A stretch of 43,690 bases of DNA from an uncultured Coprococcus sp. (GTDB lineage: Bacteria > Bacillota > Clostridia > Lachnospirales > Lachnospiraceae), in NCBI GenBank assembly GCA_947632705.1, contig CANRQE010000017.1, forward strand, positions 1-43,690, in the 5' to 3' direction. Shown here in pieces: positions 35,290-43,165 of this stretch. How positions within the stretch are numbered: the stretch's first letter is position 1; every line of letters begins with the position of its first letter. The position numbers were made by a program, and so were the translations under genes. The notes beneath the pieces were generated by a model. The model was given only the letters and a program-made list of their open reading frames with translations, did not search any database and was not told the DNA's origin.

Positions 35290-35312
35290 ACAATTTATAC
35301 AAAAATACGCTC

Positions 35313-35810
35313 TTAAGGTTTTTTATATGCCTTTAACAAAATCTGCCCTGTTCCGACCCGCTCCCTCTGTTCCGTTACGATATCCATATATATATCGGGG
35401 TTAGTGATCAGGATTGCCGTTACAGTCTCATATCCCTCCTGCCTGATTCCCTCCGGATCAAAGTCCAGTAAATGCTGTCCCCGCTTCACTCTGTCTCCTT
35501 GGTTTACATAAGTTTTAAATCCTCTGCCTCTGAGACAGACTGTATCGATTCCGATATGAATCAAAATCTCAGCACCGTCCTTAGAAGTAATTCCAATCGC
35601 ATGCCCTGTATCACACAACAAGGTAACGGTTCCGTCCACCGGTGAAACCACCCTTCCATTCTCCGGCAAAACTGCGGCTCCCCTGCCTAACAGTCCCTTC
35701 GCTATGACGGCATCCGGTACTTCCTCAAGCCTTATCACTCTGCCGCAAACAGGGGACATAAATATCTGCCTCTTTTTACAGACTCCTTCTCCCACTTTCC
35801 TTTTATACAT
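35313..35810 (-). CDS. Glucose-type PTS EIIA domain protein
   Basis: About 165 aa, a stand-alone EIIA-Glc fold. It carries the two active histidines H70 (CDTGHAIGI) and H85 (EILIHIGIDTV), equivalent to H75 and H90 of E. coli Crr. It lacks EIIB/EIIC, so it may serve another permease or act as a regulator. The ATG at 35810 follows AAAGGCAGGA; a GTG at 35825 that overlaps the nadE stop is an alternative start. It is last gene of the NAD operon, an unusual location for EIIA. Confidence 0.9.
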   Translation of the reverse strand: MYKRKVGEGVCKKRQIFMSPVCGRVIRLEEVPDAVIAKGLLGRGAAVLPENGRVVSPVDGTVTLLCDTGHAIGITSKDGAEILIHIGIDTVCLRGRGFKTYVNQGDRVKRGQHLLDFDPEGIRQEGYETVTAILITNPDIYMDIVTEQRERVGTGQILLKAYKKP

Positions 35811-35821
35811 ATTCCTGCCTT

Positions 35822-37762
35822 TCACAGCAAAAAATCTTCAAACTCTACTTCTGACGGAAGACGCAGATCCCCTCTCGGGCTGACCGATACTGTACCAACC
35901 TTGACTCCGTCCGGCATACAGTTCCGTTTGAACTGCTGTCTGAAAAATCTGGTATAAAATACATTCTGCCATTTTCGGATTTCATCTTCACGGAATTGGT
36001 ACTCTTCATTTTGTCTGACAGCATTTAGGCATAGCTTTAAAACCTCCTCCGGCGACATGCCATATCGAAGCGTATAATACAGGAAAAAATCATGCAGAAT
36101 ATAGGATCCCACCGTATCCTCCGTTTTCTGTGCTATCGTTCCGTCCGCATTCGGCGGCAGAAGCTCCGGACTGACCGGAGTCTCAATAATATCTTCAATG
36201 ACTTCCCGAATACCGGAAAATCCATGCTCATCCATATAGTGTCCGATCTCATCTACCAGGGTACGCACAAGGGTCTTCGGAATACTGGTATTGACTCCGT
36301 ACATACTCATATGGTCACCATTATAGGTACACCATCCCAAAGCAAGCTCTGACAGATCACCCGTTCCCACGACAAATCCGTTTTCTTTGTTAGCGACATC
36401 CATTAAAATCTGGGTACGTTCCCTTGCCTGACAGTTTTCATAAGTAACGTCATGCTCATTTTCATCCTGTCCGATATCTGCAAAATGCTGTCTCACAGCT
36501 TCCACAATACTGATCTCGCGGGCATCACATCCAAGAATCCTCATTAGTGCCGTTGAATTATTTTTTGTTCTGCCTGTTGTTCCAAAGCCCGGCATGGTAA
36601 TTCCAATCAAAGTCTCCGGAGATCTTCCCAGATTTCTTACAGCCTGTGCAGATACCAGAAGCGCCAGTGTAGAATCCAGTCCGCCTGATACCCCAACCAC
36701 AACATGACTGCTTCCGGTTGCCTCAATTCTCCTCTGAAGACCCGCTACCTGCATGCGGAAAATGGACAGACAACGTTCCAGCTTATTTACGGACGGCACA
36801 AACGGCGTCATTGGAATGCGGGCCAGAATCTCCGGTTTCTCCATCAGGGTTTTATGACAGGTAACCGTCTGACAAACCCAGTCGGAAAAGGCATGCTTAC
36901 AGTCAGCAAAGGATTTATTTGCAAGACGGTCATGACGAATCTTCGTCAGATGAAAATCCCGGACCAGTACCCCTTCTTCAAAGGGTTTCATTTCAGCCAG
37001 CAATTTACCGTTCTCATACATCAGATTATGTCCCGAAAATACAAGATCGGATGTAGATTCATACATTCCGGCGGATGCATAGACATATCCGCAGATACAT
37101 CCGGATGAGATACCGGCCGCCAGATTTCTCCTGAATTGTTCCTTTCCGATAATCTCATTAGAGGCAGAAAGATTCAGAATCAGTTCCGCACCGTTTAAGG
37201 CCAGCAGGCGTCCCGGTGAAACCGGAGCCCATGCATCCTCACAGATTTCAATTCCCAGACTGACACTTCCCGTATGTCCCTGAAGCTTTATAATCACATT
37301 GTTTCCAAATACTGTCATAACGCCCGGCTTAAGCATCCATGCTTCACTGGTTTGCCTGCCGCCGGTAAACCAGCGTTTTTCATAGAATTCCCCATAATTA
37401 GGCAGATATGTCTTCGGTATGACTGCCACCACTTCTCCATTGTTTAAACAGGCAGCGCAATTAAACAGCTCTCCGTTTTTTTCTATCGGCAGACCAACGA
37501 CTAACGCTGCCCGTTTGCCGTCTGCTTCTTCTGTCAGGGCTGCCAAATGCAGCAGTCCCTGCAGCGCATTTTCTATCAGTCTCCTGTTTTCAAACAAATC
37601 TGCACAGGTATATCCGGTCAGAGACAATTCCGGCGTTACTATCAAATCCGCCCGATTCTGATACTCCAGATAATACTTCTCTATCTCCTCCACATTTTTT
37701 GTTACATTTCCAATATGCACCTTTGGCGTAACTACCGCCACTCTGACAAAATTTTTTTCCAT
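35822..37762 (-). CDS. nadE: Glutamine-dependent NAD+ synthetase
   Basis: 646 aa. The N-terminal nitrilase-type glutaminase domain has Glu in TPELSLTGY, Lys in IPKTYLPNYGEFYEKRWF and Cys in GIEICEDAW. The C-terminal NAD synthase domain has the PP-loop GVSGGLDSTLAL (about 355-366) and GTGDLSELALGWCTY. It amidates deamido-NAD with glutamine-derived ammonia. AAAGGCGG precedes the ATG. The upstream isochorismatase-fold gene, possibly a nicotinamidase, would supply nicotinate to the same pathway. Confidence 0.96.
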   Translation of the reverse strand: MEKNFVRVAVVTPKVHIGNVTKNVEEIEKYYLEYQNRADLIVTPELSLTGYTCADLFENRRLIENALQGLLHLAALTEEADGKRAALVVGLPIEKNGELFNCAACLNNGEVVAVIPKTYLPNYGEFYEKRWFTGGRQTSEAWMLKPGVMTVFGNNVIIKLQGHTGSVSLGIEICEDAWAPVSPGRLLALNGAELILNLSASNEIIGKEQFRRNLAAGISSGCICGYVYASAGMYESTSDLVFSGHNLMYENGKLLAEMKPFEEGVLVRDFHLTKIRHDRLANKSFADCKHAFSDWVCQTVTCHKTLMEKPEILARIPMTPFVPSVNKLERCLSIFRMQVAGLQRRIEATGSSHVVVGVSGGLDSTLALLVSAQAVRNLGRSPETLIGITMPGFGTTGRTKNNSTALMRILGCDAREISIVEAVRQHFADIGQDENEHDVTYENCQARERTQILMDVANKENGFVVGTGDLSELALGWCTYNGDHMSMYGVNTSIPKTLVRTLVDEIGHYMDEHGFSGIREVIEDIIETPVSPELLPPNADGTIAQKTEDTVGSYILHDFFLYYTLRYGMSPEEVLKLCLNAVRQNEEYQFREDEIRKWQNVFYTRFFRQQFKRNCMPDGVKVGTVSVSPRGDLRLPSEVEFEDFLL

Positions 37763-37844
37763 ACAATCATCCGCCTTTCTTTTTATCCATCCCTGGTTCC
37801 GTTTTCGTTATACAAACTGTATTAACATGATTCCCGTTATGTCT

Positions 37845-38366
37845 TTACGATACAACCTGTATCTGGCAAAGCTTCATGGCAGCCAGTGCATTGTCATGGC
37901 TTTCCGGCGTCACGCCCGCACAGCAGGACGAGTCAACAATAACCGGAATCTCAGGAAGATATGCCTTGATCAGCATGGCATTGGAAATGACACAAATGTC
38001 CGTACATAACCCAATGCATGTAATATCCGATATGTCCTTCTGCGAAGAGAGATATTCTCCCAATGCAACAGAACCAAACGTCGGCTTATCAAAAATGCGG
38101 GTATCCGGTGATATATATCGTTTCAGGCTGTCATGAATCTGCCAGCCCCTAGAATTTCTGATACAATGCGGCACCGGCAGGTTTCTCCCTTCCTGAGTCT
38201 CCAAATAATCGGGCTCATGGGTATCCCGGGTAAAGATAATCTCTCCATCAAATGCAGCAAGCTTCTTTTCCACCCTAGGCAGAATTGCAAGCGCCTCTGC
38301 CGTTCCCAGTGCTCCATCTATAAAATCATTCTGCATATCTATTACTACCAATATTTTTTTATTCAT
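37845..38366 (-). CDS. Isochorismatase-fold cysteine hydrolase, probable nicotinamidase
   Basis: 173 aa. Catalytic triad D10 (VVIDMQNDF), K94 (IFDKPTFGS) and C125 in GLCTDICVISNAM. A D-x-H motif (RDTHEP, near 48-50) matches the metal site of PncA. Position ahead of nadE supports nicotinamide deamidation (NAD salvage). Other amidases of the fold cannot be excluded. It has a strong promoter overlapped by a palindrome. Confidence 0.85.
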   Translation of the reverse strand: MNKKILVVIDMQNDFIDGALGTAEALAILPRVEKKLAAFDGEIIFTRDTHEPDYLETQEGRNLPVPHCIRNSRGWQIHDSLKRYISPDTRIFDKPTFGSVALGEYLSSQKDISDITCIGLCTDICVISNAMLIKAYLPEIPVIVDSSCCAGVTPESHDNALAAMKLCQIQVVS

Positions 38367-38416
38367 ATTTTCCCCTGCTTTCTCCTGTTTATGTGATTAT
38401 CTTTTTTGATACTAAG

Positions 38417-38461
38417 ATTCTAGCCTCCTGCATTACAGGTGTCAAATATTTTTTGACCTGT
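38417..38461 (-). promoter_or_regulatory. NAD operon promoter with overlapping palindrome
   Basis: TTGACA (38445-38440), a 17-nt spacer and TAGAAT (38422-38417). An imperfect palindrome at 38435-38461 has GTCAAA/TTTGAC inner arms and ACAGG/CCTGT outer arms. It covers the -35 and sits 22 nt from the divergent promoter, so it is a likely operator. The regulator is not known. Confidence 0.7.
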
Positions 38462-38482
38462 CTGTCCATAAAAATATCTGTA

Positions 38483-38511
38483 TTGAAAAAAAAGGCAAAT
38501 ACATCTATAAT
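38483..38511 (+). promoter_or_regulatory. Promoter of DHH phosphoesterase gene
   Basis: TTGAAA (38483-38488), a 17-nt spacer and a perfect TATAAT (38506-38511), about 41 nt before the ATG. Confidence 0.8.
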
Positions 38512-38552
38512 AAAAAGCAGAATGATTAATGTAAAAAGAAGGAGCTGTACAT

Positions 38553-39473
38553 ATGAGACTGATCACACGTTCTGATTTTGACGGACTGGCATGCGGTGCA
38601 TTATTAAAAGAAGCAGGTATCATTGACCATTGGAAATTTGCCCATCCAAAGGATTTACAGGATGGACTTGTAGAAGTAACGGAAAATGACTGTCTTGCAA
38701 ACGTACCATTTGTGGAGGGCTGCGGACTTTGGTTTGACCATCACTCCAGTGAGCATGAAAGACTGGAACTGAAAGGCAAATACAAAGGGGAAAGCCGTAT
38801 TACACCTTCCTGTGCACGGATCATCTATGAATATTATGGAGGAAAGGAGCGTTTTCCCCAATATGATGAAATGATGGAGGCTGTAGACAAGGTAGATTCC
38901 GGTAATCTCACCATTGATGAGATACAATATCCGCAGGGCTGGATCCTGATTGGTTTTCTGATGGATCCACGGACCGGTCTGGGTCGGTTCCGTAATTTTA
39001 CCATTTCCAATTATCAGTTAATGGAACGCCTGATTGACGCCTGTCATTCCATGACCACTGAAGAGATTCTTGCAATGCCTGATATTCAGGAAAGAATCGA
39101 ACTATACAATGAACAGACAGAGAAGTTCAAAGAAATGGTTCTTGCCCATACCGTGGTGGACGGCAAGCTGATCATAACGGATCTCCGGGGAGAGGCAACC
39201 ATTTATACAGGCAATCGTTTCATGATATACAGTATGTATCCTGAACAGAATATTTCCGCATGGATTGTCAGCGGAAAAGGCGGTGCAGGCTGCTCCGCTG
39301 CTGTCGGCTACAGCATTCTGAACCGGACTGCCACCTTAGATGTTGGAAGCCTGATGCTAAAATACGGAGGCGGCGGACATAAAAAAGTAGGAACCTGCCA
39401 GTTTACGGATGAAACGATGGGAGAAGGTCTTCCTGCAATGTTAAAGGAATTATCTGCAATGGCAAACGCATAA
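38553..39473 (+). CDS. DHH family phosphoesterase
   Basis: 306 aa. An N-terminal DHH domain with metal motifs RSDFDGLACG, WFDHHSSE and VDKVDSGN. C-terminal DHHA1-like GGGGHKKVGTCQF. It belongs with exopolyphosphatase-related and oligoribonuclease-like enzymes. The substrate (short polyphosphate, nano-RNA or cyclic-dinucleotide product) cannot be told from sequence. pGpG from the EAL enzyme here would be one plausible substrate (inference). AGAAGGAG precedes the ATG; it is monocistronic with a strong terminator. Confidence 0.9.
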   Translation: MRLITRSDFDGLACGALLKEAGIIDHWKFAHPKDLQDGLVEVTENDCLANVPFVEGCGLWFDHHSSEHERLELKGKYKGESRITPSCARIIYEYYGGKERFPQYDEMMEAVDKVDSGNLTIDEIQYPQGWILIGFLMDPRTGLGRFRNFTISNYQLMERLIDACHSMTTEEILAMPDIQERIELYNEQTEKFKEMVLAHTVVDGKLIITDLRGEATIYTGNRFMIYSMYPEQNISAWIVSGKGGAGCSAAVGYSILNRTATLDVGSLMLKYGGGGHKKVGTCQFTDETMGEGLPAMLKELSAMANA

Positions 39474-39477
39474 GCAT

Positions 39478-39514
39478 AACAGGGTGTTCTATCCGACAGA
39501 ACACCCTGTTTTTT
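39478..39514 (+). terminator. Intrinsic terminator
   Basis: AACAGGGTGTTCT (39478-39490) and AGAACACCCTGTT (39498-39510) form a perfect 13-bp stem followed by TTTTATTT. Confidence 0.95.
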
Positions 39515-40133
39515 ATTTCGTATATGATTTAATACCGGTATCTCTCAAGCAGACATCCTTATTCAAAGCACCCCCCTGCATTAATCTGACTGATCGTCAT
39601 GACAGCCTCACATCTCTTTCGCAATTTCAATCAGATCCAGAACACTTCCATCCATCGCATTTATGATCACAAGCTGGGTCGGATATATATGCAATACTCA
39701 TTTTATCTTTTTCTGGTAGTTCTATAGAATCATCTTTACAGTAATGCTTTGCAGACCTGAATTGCCAACATCCATACTGACATCACAAGATGTCGGTATG
39801 CCAAATCTTTCCACCAATACATCTTCTTCCATTTCTGTATTATCTCCTATATCTTCCCTGTGAATTCCCAGTCCCAAGCTCATAATTAACCTTCTGCTTT
39901 TCACAGTCTGATAATTCCATATCAAATATCAGCAATAAAATACATAAGCGTTTTCCTTTCATCCGTATTCCCCTCGTATGAATTTTTTCATTTAACTTCT
40001 GATTTCTTTGAAACGTAATTCATTAGATATATAACTCTACTATTCCGGATTATTTCTACTTATCCCTTCTGACTATAAATATAATAATTTATAAAGGTAT
40101 ATAAACTGCATATCTTTTGCAATTTTGAATAAA
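39515..40133. other. AT-rich stretch with orphan fragments
   Basis: No confident gene. Minus-strand 39722-39925 is a 67-codon frame (described separately). Minus 39684-39607 gives IYPTQLVIINAMDGSVLDLI and ends in TGA, which looks like a gene tail. The remainder is AT-rich without recognisable signals. Confidence 0.35.
39722..39925 (-). CDS. Hypothetical fragment
   Basis: 67 codons: GLGIHREDIGDNTEMEEDVL, then SCDVSMDVGNSGLQSITVKM. Acidic and protein-like, but without a proper ribosome site. Perhaps part of a decayed accessory or immunity-type gene. Not recognised. Confidence 0.25.
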   Translation of the reverse strand: MIWNYQTVKSRRLIMSLGLGIHREDIGDNTEMEEDVLVERFGIPTSCDVSMDVGNSGLQSITVKMIL

Positions 40134-40158
40134 TTATAAAGCGTACAAGGCTTTATAA
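40134..40158 (-). terminator. Probable terminator
   Basis: TTATAAAGC (40134-40142) pairs with GCTTTATAA (40150-40158) around a 7-nt loop. ATTTATT follows on the minus strand. Downstream of the hypothetical gene at 40180. Confidence 0.55.
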
Positions 40159-40179
40159 AAAAGACTCATTACAATAGGG

Positions 40180-40551
40180 TTATTGTAAAATCATATCCCA
40201 TGTATTTACACCGGGACGAAATAAAAGAATCATATCCTTAATATATCCATGATCCTCAACCTTGCAGTCATATCTCTGTACCATCAGACCTGCATGATTC
40301 CTTTTTTCCTCCCGCACAAGCCATACATGATCAAGTGTGTGCCTGCATCCATCGTCATCTTCATATTTGATCAGATGCGGTATGCTTCTGCCTTCGGATG
40401 TAAACCAACAGTCTACTGCGACTTTCCGATGATATCCTTTTACAAAATGCAGTTCATCTATTGCACCCACCGGAATCCCTCCCATAAATAAATCCTCTTT
40501 ATTATATAGAACATTTGTTCCGTAAGCAATAGAAAAATATGGGAGTTCCAC
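40180..40551 (-). CDS. Hypothetical protein, possibly 5'-truncated
   Basis: 123 codons from a GTG at 40551 (GIPVGAIDELHFVKGYHRKV, RPGVNTWDMILQ). The frame stays open about 17 codons further upstream, without an ATG or ribosome site. It is probably the 3' part of a gene whose start is lost, or begins at a weak codon. Family not recognised. It lies among toxin/IS110 debris, so an immunity protein is a guess only. Confidence 0.45.
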   Translation of the reverse strand: MELPYFSIAYGTNVLYNKEDLFMGGIPVGAIDELHFVKGYHRKVAVDCWFTSEGRSIPHLIKYEDDDGCRHTLDHVWLVREEKRNHAGLMVQRYDCKVEDHGYIKDMILLFRPGVNTWDMILQ

Positions 40552-40643
40552 CCTATATAAATTTGTCTGGAATAATATAAATGCATTGGAGTACAGATTC
40601 TTTGTTCAATCCTATTATGAGATGATTATTAATTTTCAAATAA

Positions 40644-40715
40644 TTAGTATTCCCTTGCCCAAATAACATACTCCTGACCATCTTTCATGGCAATTAAGAC
40701 ATAAGTATATTGAAA
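40644..40715 (-). pseudogene. C-terminal gene fragment
   Basis: A short open tail, TYVLIAMKDGQEYVIWAREY, then TAA. It is preceded by an in-frame TGA a few codons upstream. It reads as genuine protein ending but has no body. Not recognised. Confidence 0.25.
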
Positions 40716-40826
40716 AAATCATTTCTATATTAAATGAAGTCTCTTTGAAAACGACCATCCACTATTATGACTGTTCATTAAATAAAAGTATAGAAATATA
40801 TATATCCAAATTGTTCTGTATCATCT

Positions 40827-41318
40827 TCAGCTGTAGCTCATACCAATTTGTACTATATTTTCAGAATCATCTTTTGGGTAAATTAAAATTTTGGTTATTC
40901 CCTCACATTCAGGTTTTTCATCCCATATATAATGATATGTAAAATCAATAGAATATACTTTTCCGGTATCAGTGGTTACATTTGTTAACCAAATTCGACA
41001 ATCATAATAAATTAATTCACCATAATTCTTTTTTTCTTCTTCGCCTCCTTGGTCGTAATCATATGAAATAATCTTCCCGTCTATAAAATCAAATGCTTCC
41101 TGGATTTCTGCCATTGTTTCACTTTTATGATTATTCTGTATATCTGGAGCAAAAAAACGAAATAATTCTTCAGAGTCCTCATTCACAAGGGCGTCAATGG
41201 CCTGTTCCGCTGTATCTTTAATTTCATCCTTAATAGCAATAGGATTATCCGAGCAAGATGTGAATAACAACAGAATTAAAAACAATCCTGCAGACATCTT
41301 TTTTATTATATATTTCAT
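40827..41318 (-). CDS. DUF5104-like lipoprotein
   Basis: 163 aa. A lipoprotein signal with lipobox FTSC (C22) precedes a small alpha+beta domain: DTAEQAIDALVNEDSEELFR, then SIDFTYHYIWDEKPECEGIT. It resembles DUF5104-type lipoproteins of clostridia, built like NTF2-fold immunity or envelope proteins. It lies on the far side of the IS110 element from the AHH toxin, in the same orientation. It could be the toxin's immunity protein separated by the insertion (inference). Confidence 0.7.
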   Translation of the reverse strand: MKYIIKKMSAGLFLILLLFTSCSDNPIAIKDEIKDTAEQAIDALVNEDSEELFRFFAPDIQNNHKSETMAEIQEAFDFIDGKIISYDYDQGGEEEKKNYGELIYYDCRIWLTNVTTDTGKVYSIDFTYHYIWDEKPECEGITKILIYPKDDSENIVQIGMSYS

Positions 41319-41348
41319 AGATGGTCTCTCTATACTTTCTTATTTATT

Positions 41349-41386
41349 TTGCACAAAAAATCCTTTATTTTAGGCACTTTGTGCAA
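41349..41386. repeat. 9-bp inverted repeat at possible element end
   Basis: TTGCACAAA (41349-41357) and TTTGTGCAA (41378-41386) with a 20-nt gap, directly upstream of the DUF5104-like gene. It could mark the outer end of the IS110 non-coding flank or be an operator. Confidence 0.4.
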
Positions 41387-41469
41387 TTGGGTTAAAAGTT
41401 ACAACAATGACTCAGCTCTTTTATATGGGCGAAAATTGTATCTTTTCTGGTTCAAAGTACTCATTTTCC

Positions 41470-41701
41470 GGTCAGAAAGGTACACGAAATACAACGTCAT
41501 CCTTTTTATGAAGGCGAATCCCATGTCCCATTCTTCCTATGGCTGCTAACCTCTCATGTCTAACAGGATCATCTGATGCAAATGCACAGAGTCCTAAATT
41601 CCTTCGTCCAGCCTTCCCATAGTGGGTGCCGCCACTGCTCCTTATCAGGGTCTTACCCTATAAAACATGTTTTAGCGGCTTCGCTCTGCTTTGTCATTGC
41701 C
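41470..41701 (-). ncRNA. Candidate bridge-RNA region of IS110 element
   Basis: A structured non-coding region downstream of the transposase. On the minus strand it shows AGGGTAAGACCCT, CCCACTATGGG and a longer stem. In the longer stem, GGCTG pairs with a distant CAGCC and encloses AGGA/TCCT plus TCTG/CAGA around TGCATTTGCA, with unpaired internal loops on both sides. Stem-with-internal-loop is the form of IS110/IS1111 bridge RNA, and in the IS1111 branch it is encoded on the transposase 3' side. No coding frame explains the region. The RNA call is inference. Confidence 0.4.
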
Positions 41702-41748
41702 AGAGAGCACTCCTGTAATCCAGCACCAATTGAACCTTGGCGGACGTA
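41702..41748. repeat. Left inverted block of IS110 element
   Basis: Contains AGAGAGCACTCC (from 41702), CCAATTGAA (41726-41734) and CTTGGCGGACGTA (41736-41748). Each is matched in inverted order at 43080-43165. Confidence 0.75.
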
Positions 41749-41775
41749 CACTGTTACAGTGTGCTTTATTGTTCT

Positions 41776-43050
41776 TTACGCTGCCTGTGGTCGGATGATA
41801 TCTTTTCTGAACCGTTCTTCATCAAAGTCACATCCTGTCTGCAAAATCACGAAAAATACTCTGATAGCCTTGCAGGCAACCGCTATCTTACTTTGCATTC
41901 CTCCCAATGGTCTCCTCTCACGATGCCTGTAATACAGGAACACATCCTGAAATGCCGGATTCCATGTGATGAGCGACCTTGCCGACTCATACATCACTCT
42001 CCGCAGCTTACACCTGCCCCTCTTGCTGATTCCCGGCTGCCCTTTTCGTTTGCCGGAGCTGATTTTGGTTATCTCCAAACCTGCCAGCTTCTGAATCTGT
42101 CTCGGGTCTGTGAAACGTCCGATTTCACCCACCTCTGCGACAAAGCCTATCACGGTACTCAGCCCTACTCCTTTTATGGCGAGCAGTTTCTCCACATTTG
42201 GTACTTCCATTACTTTCTGTGCCAGATATTCATCCAGTCGTTTTAGCTGTTCTGCCTTGGCAATGTAGTCATTTACCAGTATCCAGATTTCAAGCCTTGC
42301 CGCCTCTCCACCTTCCAGTCCTACACTGTTCTGTGCAGCTTCCACCAGGGTCATTGCCCTCTTTATTCCAACTGCACGTACCCTGGCATTTCGCCATATC
42401 TTATTGATGCCTCCGGCACCGATTCTTATGATATCCTGTGGTAATGGCGCATGTTCCAGCACCATTAGTCCACTGGCAGAATCCCAGTCTTTGTAGCATT
42501 CAAAATATTCCGGAAAATACTTCTGAAGCCATCCCTGTATCTGATTTGACAGCCTTACATGCTGCTTCATGATCTGCTCCCTGCATACGAAAGCCTCCCG
42601 GATTTCAGCATAAACTCCTGTAGGAAGATACGAAGTTAAAAATCTTCCATCCTTTACCAATCCTGCAATCGTTTTGGGGTCTTTCAAATCACTCTTTTCA
42701 GGGCTGTTATCATCAAGCTCCTTGCACTTCTTTACACTGTATGGATTTACTGTTACCAACAATACATCATGGTCCTGCAGGAATTTTTGAAAACCAAGCC
42801 AGTAACAGCCTGTAGGTTCACAACCCACAATGATTTTCTTCATGCCGGTTTTACTAAGTGTTTCTTCCAGCCAGCGAAGAAAAGAAAGGAAGCCAACATT
42901 TGTATTGCCAAACTTAAAAGCTCTTTTACTGAATTCAAAACCTCTCCAGTCAAAGGCTCTGGCAAAATGTTCCTGTGAGCCAATATCAACTCCCACAACT
43001 AAAGTGTCACATGTTACTTGATTTAATCTGTCATTCTGTGTTAAATTCAT
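41776..43050 (-). CDS. IS110-family transposase (DEDD)
   Basis: 424 aa. The N-terminal RuvC-like DEDD domain has GVDIGSQEHFARAFD (Asp), VGCEPTGCYW (Glu) and NSPEKSDLKDPKTIAGLVKD (Asp pair). A coiled middle leads to the C-terminal helix-hairpin-helix and Ser domain (LLAIKGVGLSTVIGFVAEVG, then KLAGLEI and GISKRGRCKLRRVMYES). The length is typical and the frame intact, so it is potentially active. GGAGG lies about 7 nt before the ATG at 43050. Confidence 0.95.
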   Translation of the reverse strand: MNLTQNDRLNQVTCDTLVVGVDIGSQEHFARAFDWRGFEFSKRAFKFGNTNVGFLSFLRWLEETLSKTGMKKIIVGCEPTGCYWLGFQKFLQDHDVLLVTVNPYSVKKCKELDDNSPEKSDLKDPKTIAGLVKDGRFLTSYLPTGVYAEIREAFVCREQIMKQHVRLSNQIQGWLQKYFPEYFECYKDWDSASGLMVLEHAPLPQDIIRIGAGGINKIWRNARVRAVGIKRAMTLVEAAQNSVGLEGGEAARLEIWILVNDYIAKAEQLKRLDEYLAQKVMEVPNVEKLLAIKGVGLSTVIGFVAEVGEIGRFTDPRQIQKLAGLEITKISSGKRKGQPGISKRGRCKLRRVMYESARSLITWNPAFQDVFLYYRHRERRPLGGMQSKIAVACKAIRVFFVILQTGCDFDEERFRKDIIRPQAA

Positions 43051-43079
43051 TTTGAACCTCCGGTTTTGATTGTTTTGTT

Positions 43080-43165
43080 TACATCCGCCAAGATGCAACT
43101 CAATCATACCTTGAGGTTCATTTTTATTCAATTGGCATTATTTCTGAATTACAGGAATGCTCTCT
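43080..43165. repeat. Right inverted block of IS110 element
   Basis: TACATCCGCCAAG (43080-43092), TTCAATTGG (43128-43134) and the 22-mer ending GCTCTCT (43144-43165) mirror the left block. Here the blocks are spread by about 45 nt of extra sequence. The last two bases fall in the toxin stop codon. Confidence 0.75.

Larger units (their letters stand above)
41702..43165 (-). mobile_element. IS110-family insertion element
   Basis: A transposase gene flanked by inverted blocks. AGAGAGCACTCCTGTAATCC at 41702 recurs inverted at 43165-43144, 20 of 22 matching over the full block. It is followed at both ends by CCAATTGAA and CTTGGCGG[A]-GTA blocks. IS110 elements usually lack terminal repeats, while the IS1111 branch has subterminal ones. 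The true ends may therefore lie outside, especially on the left where the candidate RNA region sits. Confidence 0.75.

Noticed and set aside
41576..42246. Overlapping plus-strand frames across the IS110 gene and its flank
   Set aside because: Antisense to a clear transposase and to the structured flank; no ribosome sites.
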